The notes under the pieces were generated by a model, which was given only the letters and a program-made list of their open reading frames with translations, ran no database searches and was not told where the DNA came from. A DNA stretch of 42,199 bases from assembly GCF_016632365.1 (NCBI RefSeq), contig NZ_JAEPBH010000031.1, positions 13,721-55,919 on the forward strand, written 5' to 3'. Every line of letters starts with the position of its first letter. The first letter of the stretch is position 1. The translations under genes were made by a program, and so were the position numbers. This stretch comes from Tenebrionibacter intestinalis (lineage in GTDB: Bacteria > Pseudomonadota > Gammaproteobacteria > Enterobacterales > Enterobacteriaceae). Of this stretch, positions 35,127 to 42,199 are shown piece by piece.

Positions 35127-35810
35127 ATGCTAACAATCCCTGCCCTGTGTTGGCTATGCGCTTCGCCGCTGGCGCTGGCGCAGCACGGATTTTGCAGTTG
35201 CTGTACGCGAGCGCTGCTAAAAAGCGCGCCGGTCTGCCCCCGGTGCGGCCTGCCCGCGCTAAGCAGTCAATCGCCGTGCGGGCGCTGCATACAAAAGCCG
35301 CCGCTCTGGCAGCATATGGTGGCCGTAGGCGATTATCATGCGCCGCTCAAAACGCTGGCGCAGCGCCTCAAGTTTCGTCAAACCCCCGCCCTGGCCGCAC
35401 CGCTGGCGCGGCTGATGCTGCTGCGCGTACTTCAGGCTCGCCGCGAACGCGCGCTGGCGCTGCCGGAACTATTGGTTAGCGTGCCGCTGCACCGCCGCCG
35501 CCAGTGGCGGCGTGGTTATAATCAAAGCGCCCTGCTGGCGCAGCCGCTTGCCCACTGGCTCGGCTGTCGCTATGAAACGCGCGCGCTGACGCGGATAAAA
35601 TCCACCGCGCTACAGCACCGGCTCAGCGCCCGGTTACGCGCCCGCAACCTGAAAAATGCGTTCCAGCTTGATCTGGCGCTAAAGGATCGCCATATCGCTA
35701 TCGTGGATGATATCGTTACCACTGGCAGCACTGCGACGGAAGTCGCGCGTCTGCTCAAGCGCTGCGGCGCGGCGTCACTACAGGTCTGGTGTCTGTGCCG
35801 CACCTTGTAG
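35127..35810 (+). CDS. gntX: ComF/GntX-type phosphoribosyltransferase-like protein
   Basis: ComF-family protein of uncertain biochemical role, linked to DNA utilisation in naturally competent relatives (YhgH/GntX in E. coli). The 227-residue product has an N-terminal four-cysteine zinc module (CWLCASPL...[23 protein letters not shown] with CGRC following). It ends in a type I phosphoribosyltransferase domain with the PRPP loop [21 protein letters not shown]. The conserved [16 protein letters not shown] precedes it. AGGAGGA lies 6 bp upstream of the ATG. nfuA follows after 59 bp. Confidence 0.95.
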   Translation: MLTIPALCWLCASPLALAQHGFCSCCTRALLKSAPVCPRCGLPALSSQSPCGRCIQKPPLWQHMVAVGDYHAPLKTLAQRLKFRQTPALAAPLARLMLLRVLQARRERALALPELLVSVPLHRRRQWRRGYNQSALLAQPLAHWLGCRYETRALTRIKSTALQHRLSARLRARNLKNAFQLDLALKDRHIAIVDDIVTTGSTATEVARLLKRCGAASLQVWCLCRTL

Positions 35811-35869
35811 CCTATCCGGGATGGGCGTATTATAACCAGGTAAATGAGTCAACTATTAGGTTACAGCTT

Positions 35870-36445
35870 ATGATCCGTATTTCCGATGCTGCGCAAGCAC
35901 ACTTTGCAAAACTCCTTGAAAATCAGGAGGAAGGAACACAAATCCGCGTGTTCGTCATCAACCCGGGTACCCCCAGTGCGGAATGCGGCGTTTCCTACTG
36001 CCCGCCCGACGCGGTTGAGGCAACGGATACTGCGATTAAATTTGATAAGCTTATTGCCTACGTCGACGAACTAAGCGCGCCGTTTCTGGAAGAGGCGGAA
36101 ATTGATTTCGTCACCGACCAGCTCGGTTCACAGCTTACGCTGAAAGCGCCTAACGCCAAAATGCGTAAAGTGGCCGATGACGCGCCGCTGATTGAGCGCG
36201 TGGACTATTTCATTCAGGCGCAAATTAACCCGCAACTGGCAGGCCATGGCGGCCACGTCTCGCTGATGGAAATTACCGATGAAGGCTATGCTATCCTTCA
36301 GTTTGGCGGCGGCTGCAACGGCTGTTCAATGGTTGACGTTACGCTTAAAGAAGGCATCGAAAAACAGCTTCTCAGCGAATTCAGCGACCTGAAAGGCGTG
36401 CGCGATCTCACCGAGCACCAGCGCGGCGAGCACTCCTACTACTGA
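35870..36445 (+). CDS. nfuA: Fe-S biogenesis protein NfuA
   Basis: Carrier that delivers [4Fe-4S] clusters to target enzymes under oxidative stress or iron limitation and, in E. coli, regenerates the lipoyl synthase cluster. The 191-residue product has an N-terminal degenerate A-type domain ([19 protein letters not shown]) and a C-terminal Nfu domain with the cluster motif [14 protein letters not shown] (CxxC). The start is set by homology; an in-frame extension to 35789 lies inside gntX and has no ribosome site. In E. coli gntT follows; here no gluconate transporter is present. Confidence 0.98.
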   Translation: MIRISDAAQAHFAKLLENQEEGTQIRVFVINPGTPSAECGVSYCPPDAVEATDTAIKFDKLIAYVDELSAPFLEEAEIDFVTDQLGSQLTLKAPNAKMRKVADDAPLIERVDYFIQAQINPQLAGHGGHVSLMEITDEGYAILQFGGGCNGCSMVDVTLKEGIEKQLLSEFSDLKGVRDLTEHQRGEHSYY

Positions 36446-36736
36446 TTAAAACCGGCGCCGCTTTCGCGGCGTCACGCTTTTCACCTCCCTGGCCTGCACG
36501 ACGTTATCGTTGCGCATTTATCGCACCGTCTAGCGTCAACAAGCCAGGCCGGTTCAGCTTTACAGGGCGTTCCGCTCGTCTGGCTGTGGGAGCAATAACA
36601 GGGCCAGCTGAAGCGCCCATAAGCCTGTAGTCCGTTTCCCTCCTCATGGCGAAGCCTTTATAAAAGCCTCCGCCTGTGCTCTGACCGGCGCAGTATCCTG
36701 AGTAGCCCAGGAGTCGCGACACGGCCCGCACCGTCT
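36446..36736. other. nfuA-malQ gap lacking gntT
   Basis: A 291-bp region between two convergent genes. GGCGCCGCTTTCGCGGCGTC just after nfuA forms a small hairpin. At about 36649-36675, GGCGAAGCCTTT...AAAAGCCTCCGCC is an imperfect stem. A 78-codon minus-strand frame (36504-36740) starts at a GTG overlapping the malQ stop codon; I list it among the findings but not as a gene. In E. coli the gntT transporter gene occupies this position. Confidence 0.5.
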
Positions 36737-38836
36737 TCACGCCTTACGGCTGGCGCGAGTAAGCTTACGGCGGCGGCGATTGAGATCTTTTAACAGGCGG
36801 TTGACGCCCTCATCGGCAAACATCGCCTCCAGCGTGGCAGTCAGCTTACGCCGCCAGTTTTTATACTCACTGCTGGTGCCAGGCACGTTGACCGGCGTTG
36901 CTATATCCAGCCAGTCTTCAGGCTGAAGCCCCAGCAGCGCGCAGCGGCTGTCGGCGGTATAGCGCTGCATACCCCGGTTTAGCAGCGGCGTCATCGCCAT
37001 ACGCGACGCCTTGCGCCCGGCGCCGGCAGGCAGGCATCCGTACTGATGCAGCGCATCAAGCAAGCCCTGTTTCGCTCTGGCTCTGTCGGCGCAGAGCGCA
37101 TTGAACGCCGCTTCATCCGGATACAGCCCAAGCCTGTTGCCCAGCGTCAGATCGCCGCTTTCCCACCAGCCGCGCAGCGTCGGCAGGTCATGCGTGGTCG
37201 CAACCGCCATTGCCTGCTCGGGCCATGCCTGCGGCGCGCGCAGGTGGTTTGCGCCGTCCTGCTCAAAGTAGAGCACTTTATAGGAGTACACGCCGCTGTC
37301 ACGTAGCTTATCGACAAGTTCCACCGGAACAATGCCAAGATCCTCGCCTATCACCATACAACGATGCCGATGGCTCTCCAGCGCCAGAATGGCCAGCAAA
37401 TCGTCTACCGGGTAAGCCACATAGGCCCCCTTATCCGCCGTTTCACCACAGGGGATCCACCACAGGCGCAGCAACGCCATCACATGATCGATACGCAGCG
37501 CGCCGCAGTTTTCCATGTTAGCGCTCAGCAGCGCAATAAACGGATCGTAGGCGCGTGCCGCCATGACGTGCGGGTTCATCGGCGCCAGCCCCCAGTTCTG
37601 CCCAAGCGGGTTGTGGTTATCCGGCGGCGCGCCCACCGTCGCCTCCATGCAATACAGTTCACTATCGCCCCAGGTTTCACAACCGCCTTGCGCCACGCCC
37701 ACGGCAAGATCCCGGTACAGACCGATGGGCATATCCGCGTCGCGGCACGCCGCCCAGCAGGCGGCAAACTGGCTGTAGGCCAGCCATTGTAGCCACAGCC
37801 AGAAATCCACTTCGTCGGCATGCGTCTGACAAAATGCCGCAACCTCAGGCGATGCGGCCTCCCGGTAGCCTTCCGGCCATACGGGCCACCCCCAGTTAGC
37901 GGCATCTTTTTGCATCAGGTGGGCGTGTAGCGCGTCATAGGCGGCCTGCCGGTACAGCCCGGCGCCGCGCTCGCCTACATACTGGCGAAAAGCGATAAAC
38001 GCATCGTCCTGCGCATCGCGCGTCGTAAACTGTTGCCAGGCCAGCCTGAGCGCGGCGATCTTCAGGGCTGCCACGGCGCTGTAGTCCACCCACTGCGCCT
38101 CACGCGCCGCCGCCAGCGCGTTTTGCGTCTCATCCCTGCGCCACCAGGCCTGCGCCGCGGCGCTATGCTGGAAGTCCTCAACCGCCGTTACGTCGATATA
38201 CATGACATTCAACCAGCGACGGGAAGATGGGCTATACGGGCTGGCGCTCTCCGGGTTTGCCGGATAGAGCGCATGAACCGGATTAAGGCCGATAAACGCA
38301 CCACCGCGCCGGGCGATTTCGCCCAACATCTTTTTTAAATCGCCAAAATCGCCAATCCCCCAGTTATTGTCGGATCGTAGGGTATAAAGCTGCACGCAGG
38401 CGCCCCACAGTTTTTTTCCTGCCCGTACCGCTTTTGGCTCATAGCAGCGCTGCGGCGCAACGATAATACGGCAGTGCCAGCACAGATTCTCACGCATCAG
38501 CGTCAGGCGGTGATAGCCGAGCGGCAAATCAGGCGGCAGCGTCAGCGCCTGTCCGCTCTGCCCGTATCCGCGATACTGCCGCTCTGCGCTTTCGGTAATC
38601 AGCAACCATTGATACTCGCCTTCGCACTGAGGCGAGAAAGCCATGGTACGACCGACGATAAAGACCTTAACCGGCGGCAGCGGCGCGTTGGCTTCGTGGT
38701 CGGTCGCGCTACCCATTGCCGCCAGCAAACGCTGGCGGGTATCGGCGGAAATGTTCTGGCGTTCGCCGCGGGCGTTGATATAGCTGGCGGCGATCCCCGC
38801 GCGCGCGGCGGCTTTCGCCAGGTGTTTGCTCCCCAT
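36737..38836 (-). CDS. malQ: 4-alpha-glucanotransferase (amylomaltase) MalQ
   Basis: GH77 enzyme that disproportionates maltodextrins, releasing glucose and extending glucan chains in the cytoplasm. The 699-residue product aligns with E. coli MalQ throughout. The catalytic nucleophile is the Asp in CGALRIDHVMALLRLWW, the acid/base Glu is in MVIGEDLGIVP, and the stabiliser Asp is in ATHDLPTLRGWW. The N-terminal extension MGSKHLAKAAARAGI...NISADTRQRLLAAMG is typical of bacterial amylomaltases of this class. The start follows AAGGAAAGAGC. It is 12 bp downstream of malP in a malPQ operon. Confidence 0.98.
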   Translation of the reverse strand: MGSKHLAKAAARAGIAASYINARGERQNISADTRQRLLAAMGSATDHEANAPLPPVKVFIVGRTMAFSPQCEGEYQWLLITESAERQYRGYGQSGQALTLPPDLPLGYHRLTLMRENLCWHCRIIVAPQRCYEPKAVRAGKKLWGACVQLYTLRSDNNWGIGDFGDLKKMLGEIARRGGAFIGLNPVHALYPANPESASPYSPSSRRWLNVMYIDVTAVEDFQHSAAAQAWWRRDETQNALAAAREAQWVDYSAVAALKIAALRLAWQQFTTRDAQDDAFIAFRQYVGERGAGLYRQAAYDALHAHLMQKDAANWGWPVWPEGYREAASPEVAAFCQTHADEVDFWLWLQWLAYSQFAACWAACRDADMPIGLYRDLAVGVAQGGCETWGDSELYCMEATVGAPPDNHNPLGQNWGLAPMNPHVMAARAYDPFIALLSANMENCGALRIDHVMALLRLWWIPCGETADKGAYVAYPVDDLLAILALESHRHRCMVIGEDLGIVPVELVDKLRDSGVYSYKVLYFEQDGANHLRAPQAWPEQAMAVATTHDLPTLRGWWESGDLTLGNRLGLYPDEAAFNALCADRARAKQGLLDALHQYGCLPAGAGRKASRMAMTPLLNRGMQRYTADSRCALLGLQPEDWLDIATPVNVPGTSSEYKNWRRKLTATLEAMFADEGVNRLLKDLNRRRRKLTRASRKA

Positions 38837-38848
38837 GCTCTTTCCTTC

Positions 38849-41251
38849 TTAGCGTTTAGCCTGCCAGATACGTTGCTGATAATCGCGTATTGCGCGATCT
38901 GAGCTGAACATGCCGCAGCGCGCTGTATTCAGGATAGCCGCCCGCGTCCAGGCGTCCAGGTCCCGGTAGAGCGCGTCCACCCGCTTTTGCGCCTCAACGT
39001 AGGCGGCAAAGTCCGCCATCACCAGATACGGATCGCCGCCCTCTTTACCTAAGCTGTGTAGCATGGGGGCAAAGGCTTGCCTGTCGCCGCCGCTATATTT
39101 GCCGCTCTCAAGTTCTTTTAACACGGCATCCAGCAGTTTATCCTTTTTACGCCATTTCACCGGATCATAGCCCTTCGCCTTTAGCGCTTTTACCTCCTCT
39201 ACGGTGTGGCCGAAGATAAAAATATTTTCCTCGCCCACTTCCCCGGCAATTTCAACATTTGCGCCATCCAGGGTGCCGACGGTCAGCGCGCCGTTGAGCG
39301 CCAGCTTCATATTACCGGTACCGGAAGCCTCCGTGCCCGCAGTAGAAATCTGCTCGGAAATATCCGCCGCCGGAATCAGTTTTTCCGCAGCCGAGACGCA
39401 GTAGTCTGGTAAAAACACCACTTTCAGCCTGTCGCCCACCTTCGGATCGCGGTTTATCGCCTCTGCCACTTTATTGATGGCGTAGATAATATTTTTCGCC
39501 AGGCAGTAGCCCGGCGCCGCCTTCGCGCCAAACAGGAACACGCGCGGCACGCGGTCAACCTGCGGGTTTTCGCGTATTTCTTTATACAGCGCCAGAATAT
39601 GCAGCAGGTTAAGATGCTGGCGCTTGTACTCATGCAGGCGCTTGATCTGAATATCAAACAGCGCGTGCGGATTAATATCGATACCAGTGCGTACTTTCAC
39701 AAACCGGGCCAGTACCTGCTTATTGCGCAGTTTAATGTCGCGATACGCCGCGCGAAACGCCGCGTTATCCGCCCAGTTTTCCAGCCCGCTGAGCGCATCC
39801 AGATCGCTGGCCCACGCCTTTTTTAGCGTTTCATCCAGTAGCGTCGCCAGCGCCGGGTTGCACAGCTTTAACCAGCGACGCGGCGTAATGCCGTTTGTCA
39901 CATTATGGAATTTGTTCGGCCAGAGCTGGTGATATTCCGGGAACAAATCTTTGATGACCAGTTCCGAATGCAGCGCCGCCACACCGTTAACGGCAAAGCT
40001 TCCTACCACGCACAGGTTCGCCATGCGAAGCTTACCCTCATATACCACGGCAAGCTTCGCCCATACGGCCTCGTCGCCAGGCCAGGTTTCGTTTACCCGT
40101 TTTTTAAAGCGGGCGTTTATCTCTTTGATAAGCTGCATATGGCGCGGCAACAGCGAACGCACCAGACGCTCATCCCAGCGCTCCAGCGCCTCCGGCATCA
40201 GGGTATGGTTGGTGTAGGCAAAGGTGCGGCGGGTAATGGCCCAGGCCTCATCCCAGCCAAGCTGATGTTCATCAAGCAACACGCGCAGCAGTTCAGGTAT
40301 CGCGATGGCTGGATGCGTGTCGTTTAACTGGATAACTTCATAATCGGGCAGCGCCGCCAGCCCGCGTTCGGCCAGGTGGTGGCGGCGAAGAATGTCCGCT
40401 ACCGAACAGGCGCACTGGAAATACTGCTGCATCAGGCGCAGCTTTTTACCCGCCTGGTGGTTATCGTTCGGGTAGAGCACTTTTGTGAGCTTTTCCGCAT
40501 CAATCCCCTGCTGCTCGGCCTTCAAAAACTCACCGTCGTTAAAGCGCGTAAGATCAAAAGGATGCGCGTGTTTCGCCTGCCAAAGGCGCAGCGGCTGCGC
40601 CACGCCGTTGCGATAACCCAGCACCGGCAGATCCCAGGCCTCTCCCTGTAACACAAACGCCGGTTGCCAGTCATGCCGGCCCCCCTTTATTTCCACCCGC
40701 CCGCCTATACCGACACGGACATCCCACGCCGCGTTGTGCCGAAACCACGGGTAGCGGCCGCGCTGCCAGTCATCCGGCGCTTCCACCTGCCGGCCATCGT
40801 CAAAAGACTGACGGAACAGGCCGTACTGATAGTTCAGCCCATAGCCCGTCGCAGGCTGGCCAACCGTCGCCATAGAATCCAGAAAACAGGCGGCAAGGCG
40901 CCCCAGGCCGCCGTTGCCAAGCGCCGGATCGGCTTCCTGCTCCAGCAGATCGCTAAGCTCGACGCCATAATCGCGCAATACTTCCGCCACCGCCGTATAC
41001 CAGCCCAGATTCAGCAGGTTATTCCCCGTCAGGCGGCCAATCAGGAACTCCATCGAAATATAGTTAACGTGGCGCTGCCCGTTACGCGCTTTTTTTACCG
41101 GGCGCGCGGCCAGCATTTCCGCCAGAGCGCCGCTAACGGCATGCCACCACTGATGCGGGGTCATCTCTTCAGCGCCGTGGAGTCCGTTATGCTGCCACTG
41201 ACGCGTCAGGGCCGCCTGAAACTGGGTTTTGTTGAAGGTGGGCTGTGACAT
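38849..41251 (-). CDS. malP: Maltodextrin phosphorylase MalP
   Basis: PLP-dependent GT35 phosphorylase that splits maltodextrins to glucose-1-phosphate. The 800-residue product matches E. coli MalP closely. The PLP-binding lysine lies in [28 protein letters not shown], and other landmarks are [42 protein letters not shown] and [23 protein letters not shown]. The ATG at 41251 gives [11 protein letters not shown]; an in-frame TTG two codons earlier is not used. It is the first gene of malPQ; MalT activation is expected (known for E. coli), with candidate boxes upstream. Confidence 0.98.
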   Translation of the reverse strand: MSQPTFNKTQFQAALTRQWQHNGLHGAEEMTPHQWWHAVSGALAEMLAARPVKKARNGQRHVNYISMEFLIGRLTGNNLLNLGWYTAVAEVLRDYGVELSDLLEQEADPALGNGGLGRLAACFLDSMATVGQPATGYGLNYQYGLFRQSFDDGRQVEAPDDWQRGRYPWFRHNAAWDVRVGIGGRVEIKGGRHDWQPAFVLQGEAWDLPVLGYRNGVAQPLRLWQAKHAHPFDLTRFNDGEFLKAEQQGIDAEKLTKVLYPNDNHQAGKKLRLMQQYFQCACSVADILRRHHLAERGLAALPDYEVIQLNDTHPAIAIPELLRVLLDEHQLGWDEAWAITRRTFAYTNHTLMPEALERWDERLVRSLLPRHMQLIKEINARFKKRVNETWPGDEAVWAKLAVVYEGKLRMANLCVVGSFAVNGVAALHSELVIKDLFPEYHQLWPNKFHNVTNGITPRRWLKLCNPALATLLDETLKKAWASDLDALSGLENWADNAAFRAAYRDIKLRNKQVLARFVKVRTGIDINPHALFDIQIKRLHEYKRQHLNLLHILALYKEIRENPQVDRVPRVFLFGAKAAPGYCLAKNIIYAINKVAEAINRDPKVGDRLKVVFLPDYCVSAAEKLIPAADISEQISTAGTEASGTGNMKLALNGALTVGTLDGANVEIAGEVGEENIFIFGHTVEEVKALKAKGYDPVKWRKKDKLLDAVLKELESGKYSGGDRQAFAPMLHSLGKEGGDPYLVMADFAAYVEAQKRVDALYRDLDAWTRAAILNTARCGMFSSDRAIRDYQQRIWQAKR

Positions 41252-41330
41252 AAGCAATCGGCTTCCTGTAGTAGGTGAAACGGTATATTTGTCAGTACGC
41301 CAGGCCCTCGCTAAACAACCTTACCCCGGC

Positions 41331-41347
41331 TGGGATAAGGGAGGAGA
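41331..41347 (+). promoter_or_regulatory. Candidate MalT boxes
   Basis: TGGGATAAGG and the overlapping AGGGAGGAGA each match the MalT consensus GGGGAKGAGG at about 8 of 10 positions. They lie 80-96 bp upstream of the malP ATG, where the E. coli malP promoter also carries MalT sites. Tight overlap of the two makes the exact arrangement uncertain. Confidence 0.45.
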
Positions 41348-41357
41348 AGCAAGGGTG

Positions 41358-41373
41358 AGTCAAAAGTTTGACT
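41358..41373. promoter_or_regulatory. 16-bp palindrome upstream of malP
   Basis: AGTCAAAAGTTTGACT: seven-base arms around AG. It is a candidate operator for an unknown dimeric regulator, located between the MalT box candidates and a further GGAGGA core. Confidence 0.4.
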
Positions 41374-41842
41374 GATGCCACGCTATTTCGCCGGAGGAAT
41401 CGATAAAAAAATGTATCACGCCTGCCTGAGCCGCAAAGATGAGTCACGCTTCAGCATGGGGCAGTTTTTGTCGACAAGGGGGCCGCGCCTTCCCGGGCCT
41501 TGTGATATGCACGCAAGAGGCTGACTGAATAAGAAAAGCGCACAACGCCGCAGACGCGGCCTGCACGTCAGCAGGCTAAACAAAATTACTGTATCGACCG
41601 AAAGAAAAGTAGAAAGCTTCCCGCATATCGGAATTATGCGGCTGTTTTACGAAATGTTTTATCGGCATGGCTTAATAAACGCAACCATTCCTGCTGGCGG
41701 GTAAATACAACGCTTTGCGTTTTACGAGATTATTCTATTAACAAGAAGGTTTACCTTTCTGTAAGCAAGCGGTCAAACAGGTTTAAATCTTATCGTTTTC
41801 CGTACCGTAAAAAATCGCCTTCATACGGCCGCTCGCCGTGTA

Positions 41843-42199
41843 TCAGGCCATCTTTTTTCCATAACGTTCGGCAAGCTTTGCCCTGATTCGGTTATTCGCC
41901 GCCGTCTGCCGCGCGTAGCGGGCCTCATATTCCTCCCGCGCTTCATTCGCCAGCACATAGCGCCACAGATGCCGGGGGTTATTTGCCGTGCTCACGTTCA
42001 CCGGATCGTCCGGCTCAGTCACACAGGCGTCCTGCACGGCCTGCGGCCACTGCGGAATCGCGCTGGTCTGCATCGCCACCCAGCGCGCCACCCCTGCCAG
42101 CAACGCCAGCGGTAATTTCATCGGCATCCAAATCCACTCCAGCCGGGAACGCACCTTCAGCAGGTACTGAAGGCCGAATGTGAAGCTCTCCCTGCGGTT
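41843..42199 (-). CDS. Unrecognised protein, 3' part only (start beyond window edge)
   Basis: The minus-strand reading frame is open to the window edge, so the gene is 5'-truncated by the window. The visible 118 residues run from NRRESFTFGLQYLL to the stop codon. A hydrophobic stretch (WIWMPMKLPLALLAGVARWVAM) may be a membrane helix. A polar region follows (TEPDDPVNVSTANNPRHLW), and then a basic helical tail (ANEAREEYEARYARQTAANNRIRAKLAERYGKKMA). I do not recognise the family. An internal GTG at 42154 is probably not the true start because the frame continues upstream. It occupies the side where malT is expected in E. coli. Confidence 0.6.
   Translation of the reverse strand, partial: NRRESFTFGLQYLLKVRSRLEWIWMPMKLPLALLAGVARWVAMQTSAIPQWPQAVQDACVTEPDDPVNVSTANNPRHLWRYVLANEAREEYEARYARQTAANNRIRAKLAERYGKKMA

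Larger units (their letters stand above)
41252..41842. promoter_or_regulatory. malP upstream region and gene-free stretch
   Basis: About 590 bp with no gene I can support. Nearest malP are candidate MalT boxes (about 41331-41347, plus a GGAGGA core at 41393-41398), a palindrome AGTCAAA-AG-TTTGACT at 41358-41373, and a weak CRP-like TTGTGATATGCACGCAA at about 41499-41515. A hairpin CCGCATA/TATGCGG lies at 41621-41641. In E. coli malT would begin divergently here; it does not start in this region. Confidence 0.5.

Overview
The window is a core-genome stretch of an enterobacterium (order Enterobacterales, probably Enterobacteriaceae sensu stricto; Cronobacter/Franconibacter/Enterobacter-like genera are plausible, but I cannot fix the genus). 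The backbone follows the known E. coli order nudE - igaA(yrfF) - yrfG - hslR - hslO - pckA - envZ/ompR - greB - tex(yhgF) - feoABC - bioH - gntX - nfuA - malQ/malP, and the proteins align closely with E. coli ones recalled from memory. Codon third positions are GC-rich in the backbone; two clearly AT-rich islands (about 20044-20400 and 32465-32850) flank accessory genes. There is no tRNA, rRNA, transposase, integrase or CRISPR array that I can support.

Layout. 1-400: hairpin-rich intergenic repeats. 460-5648: nudE (minus), then igaA, yrfG, hslR, hslO (plus). 5950-7569: pckA. 7834-20043: a complete type II secretion system (T2SS) inserted between pckA and envZ. A pilotin lipoprotein gene (gspS) on the plus strand converges on a tightly overlapping minus-strand operon whose transcription order is gspC-D-E-F-G-H-I-J-K-L-M-N-B-O. 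20438-22480: a divergently transcribed GH3 glycosidase lipoprotein, a strong candidate for the secreted cargo of this T2SS. 22481-22972: dense hairpins and a tandem copy of the intergenic repeat. 22973-25032: envZ and ompR. 25282-25779: greB, on the opposite strand from the E. coli arrangement. 25935-28262: tex. 28263-29457: hairpins, another repeat copy, a small exported protein and the Fur-box feo promoter region. 29458-32285: feoABC. 32852-34303: a Wzi-family outer-membrane protein behind an AT-rich leader. 34300-36445: bioH, gntX, nfuA (no gntT follows). 36737-41251: malQ and malP. 41843-42199: the 3' part of an unrecognised gene.

How the parts fit together. GspS would pilot the GspD secretin, which carries a C-terminal helical tail like those bound by pilotins, to the outer membrane. 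GspC/L/M/F/E form the inner-membrane platform and motor. GspG/H/I/J/K, processed by GspO, form the pseudopilus. The GH3 lipoprotein shares a divergent promoter region with gspC, and that region contains a perfect CRP-type palindrome. Its mature N-terminus is Cys-Asp-Asn, the inner-membrane retention signal also found on the Klebsiella T2SS substrate pullulanase. Together these suggest a carbon-regulated surface or secreted glycosidase system.

The most unusual element is a family of about 140-bp intergenic repeats made of three consecutive palindromes bounded by inverted GAGACTGCTGACAAA-like ends. There are five copies. Those in intergenic regions visible on both sides sit between convergent gene ends, alongside other hairpins that share an A-run/T-run design. 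This suggests a mobile, bidirectional terminator or 3'-end module.
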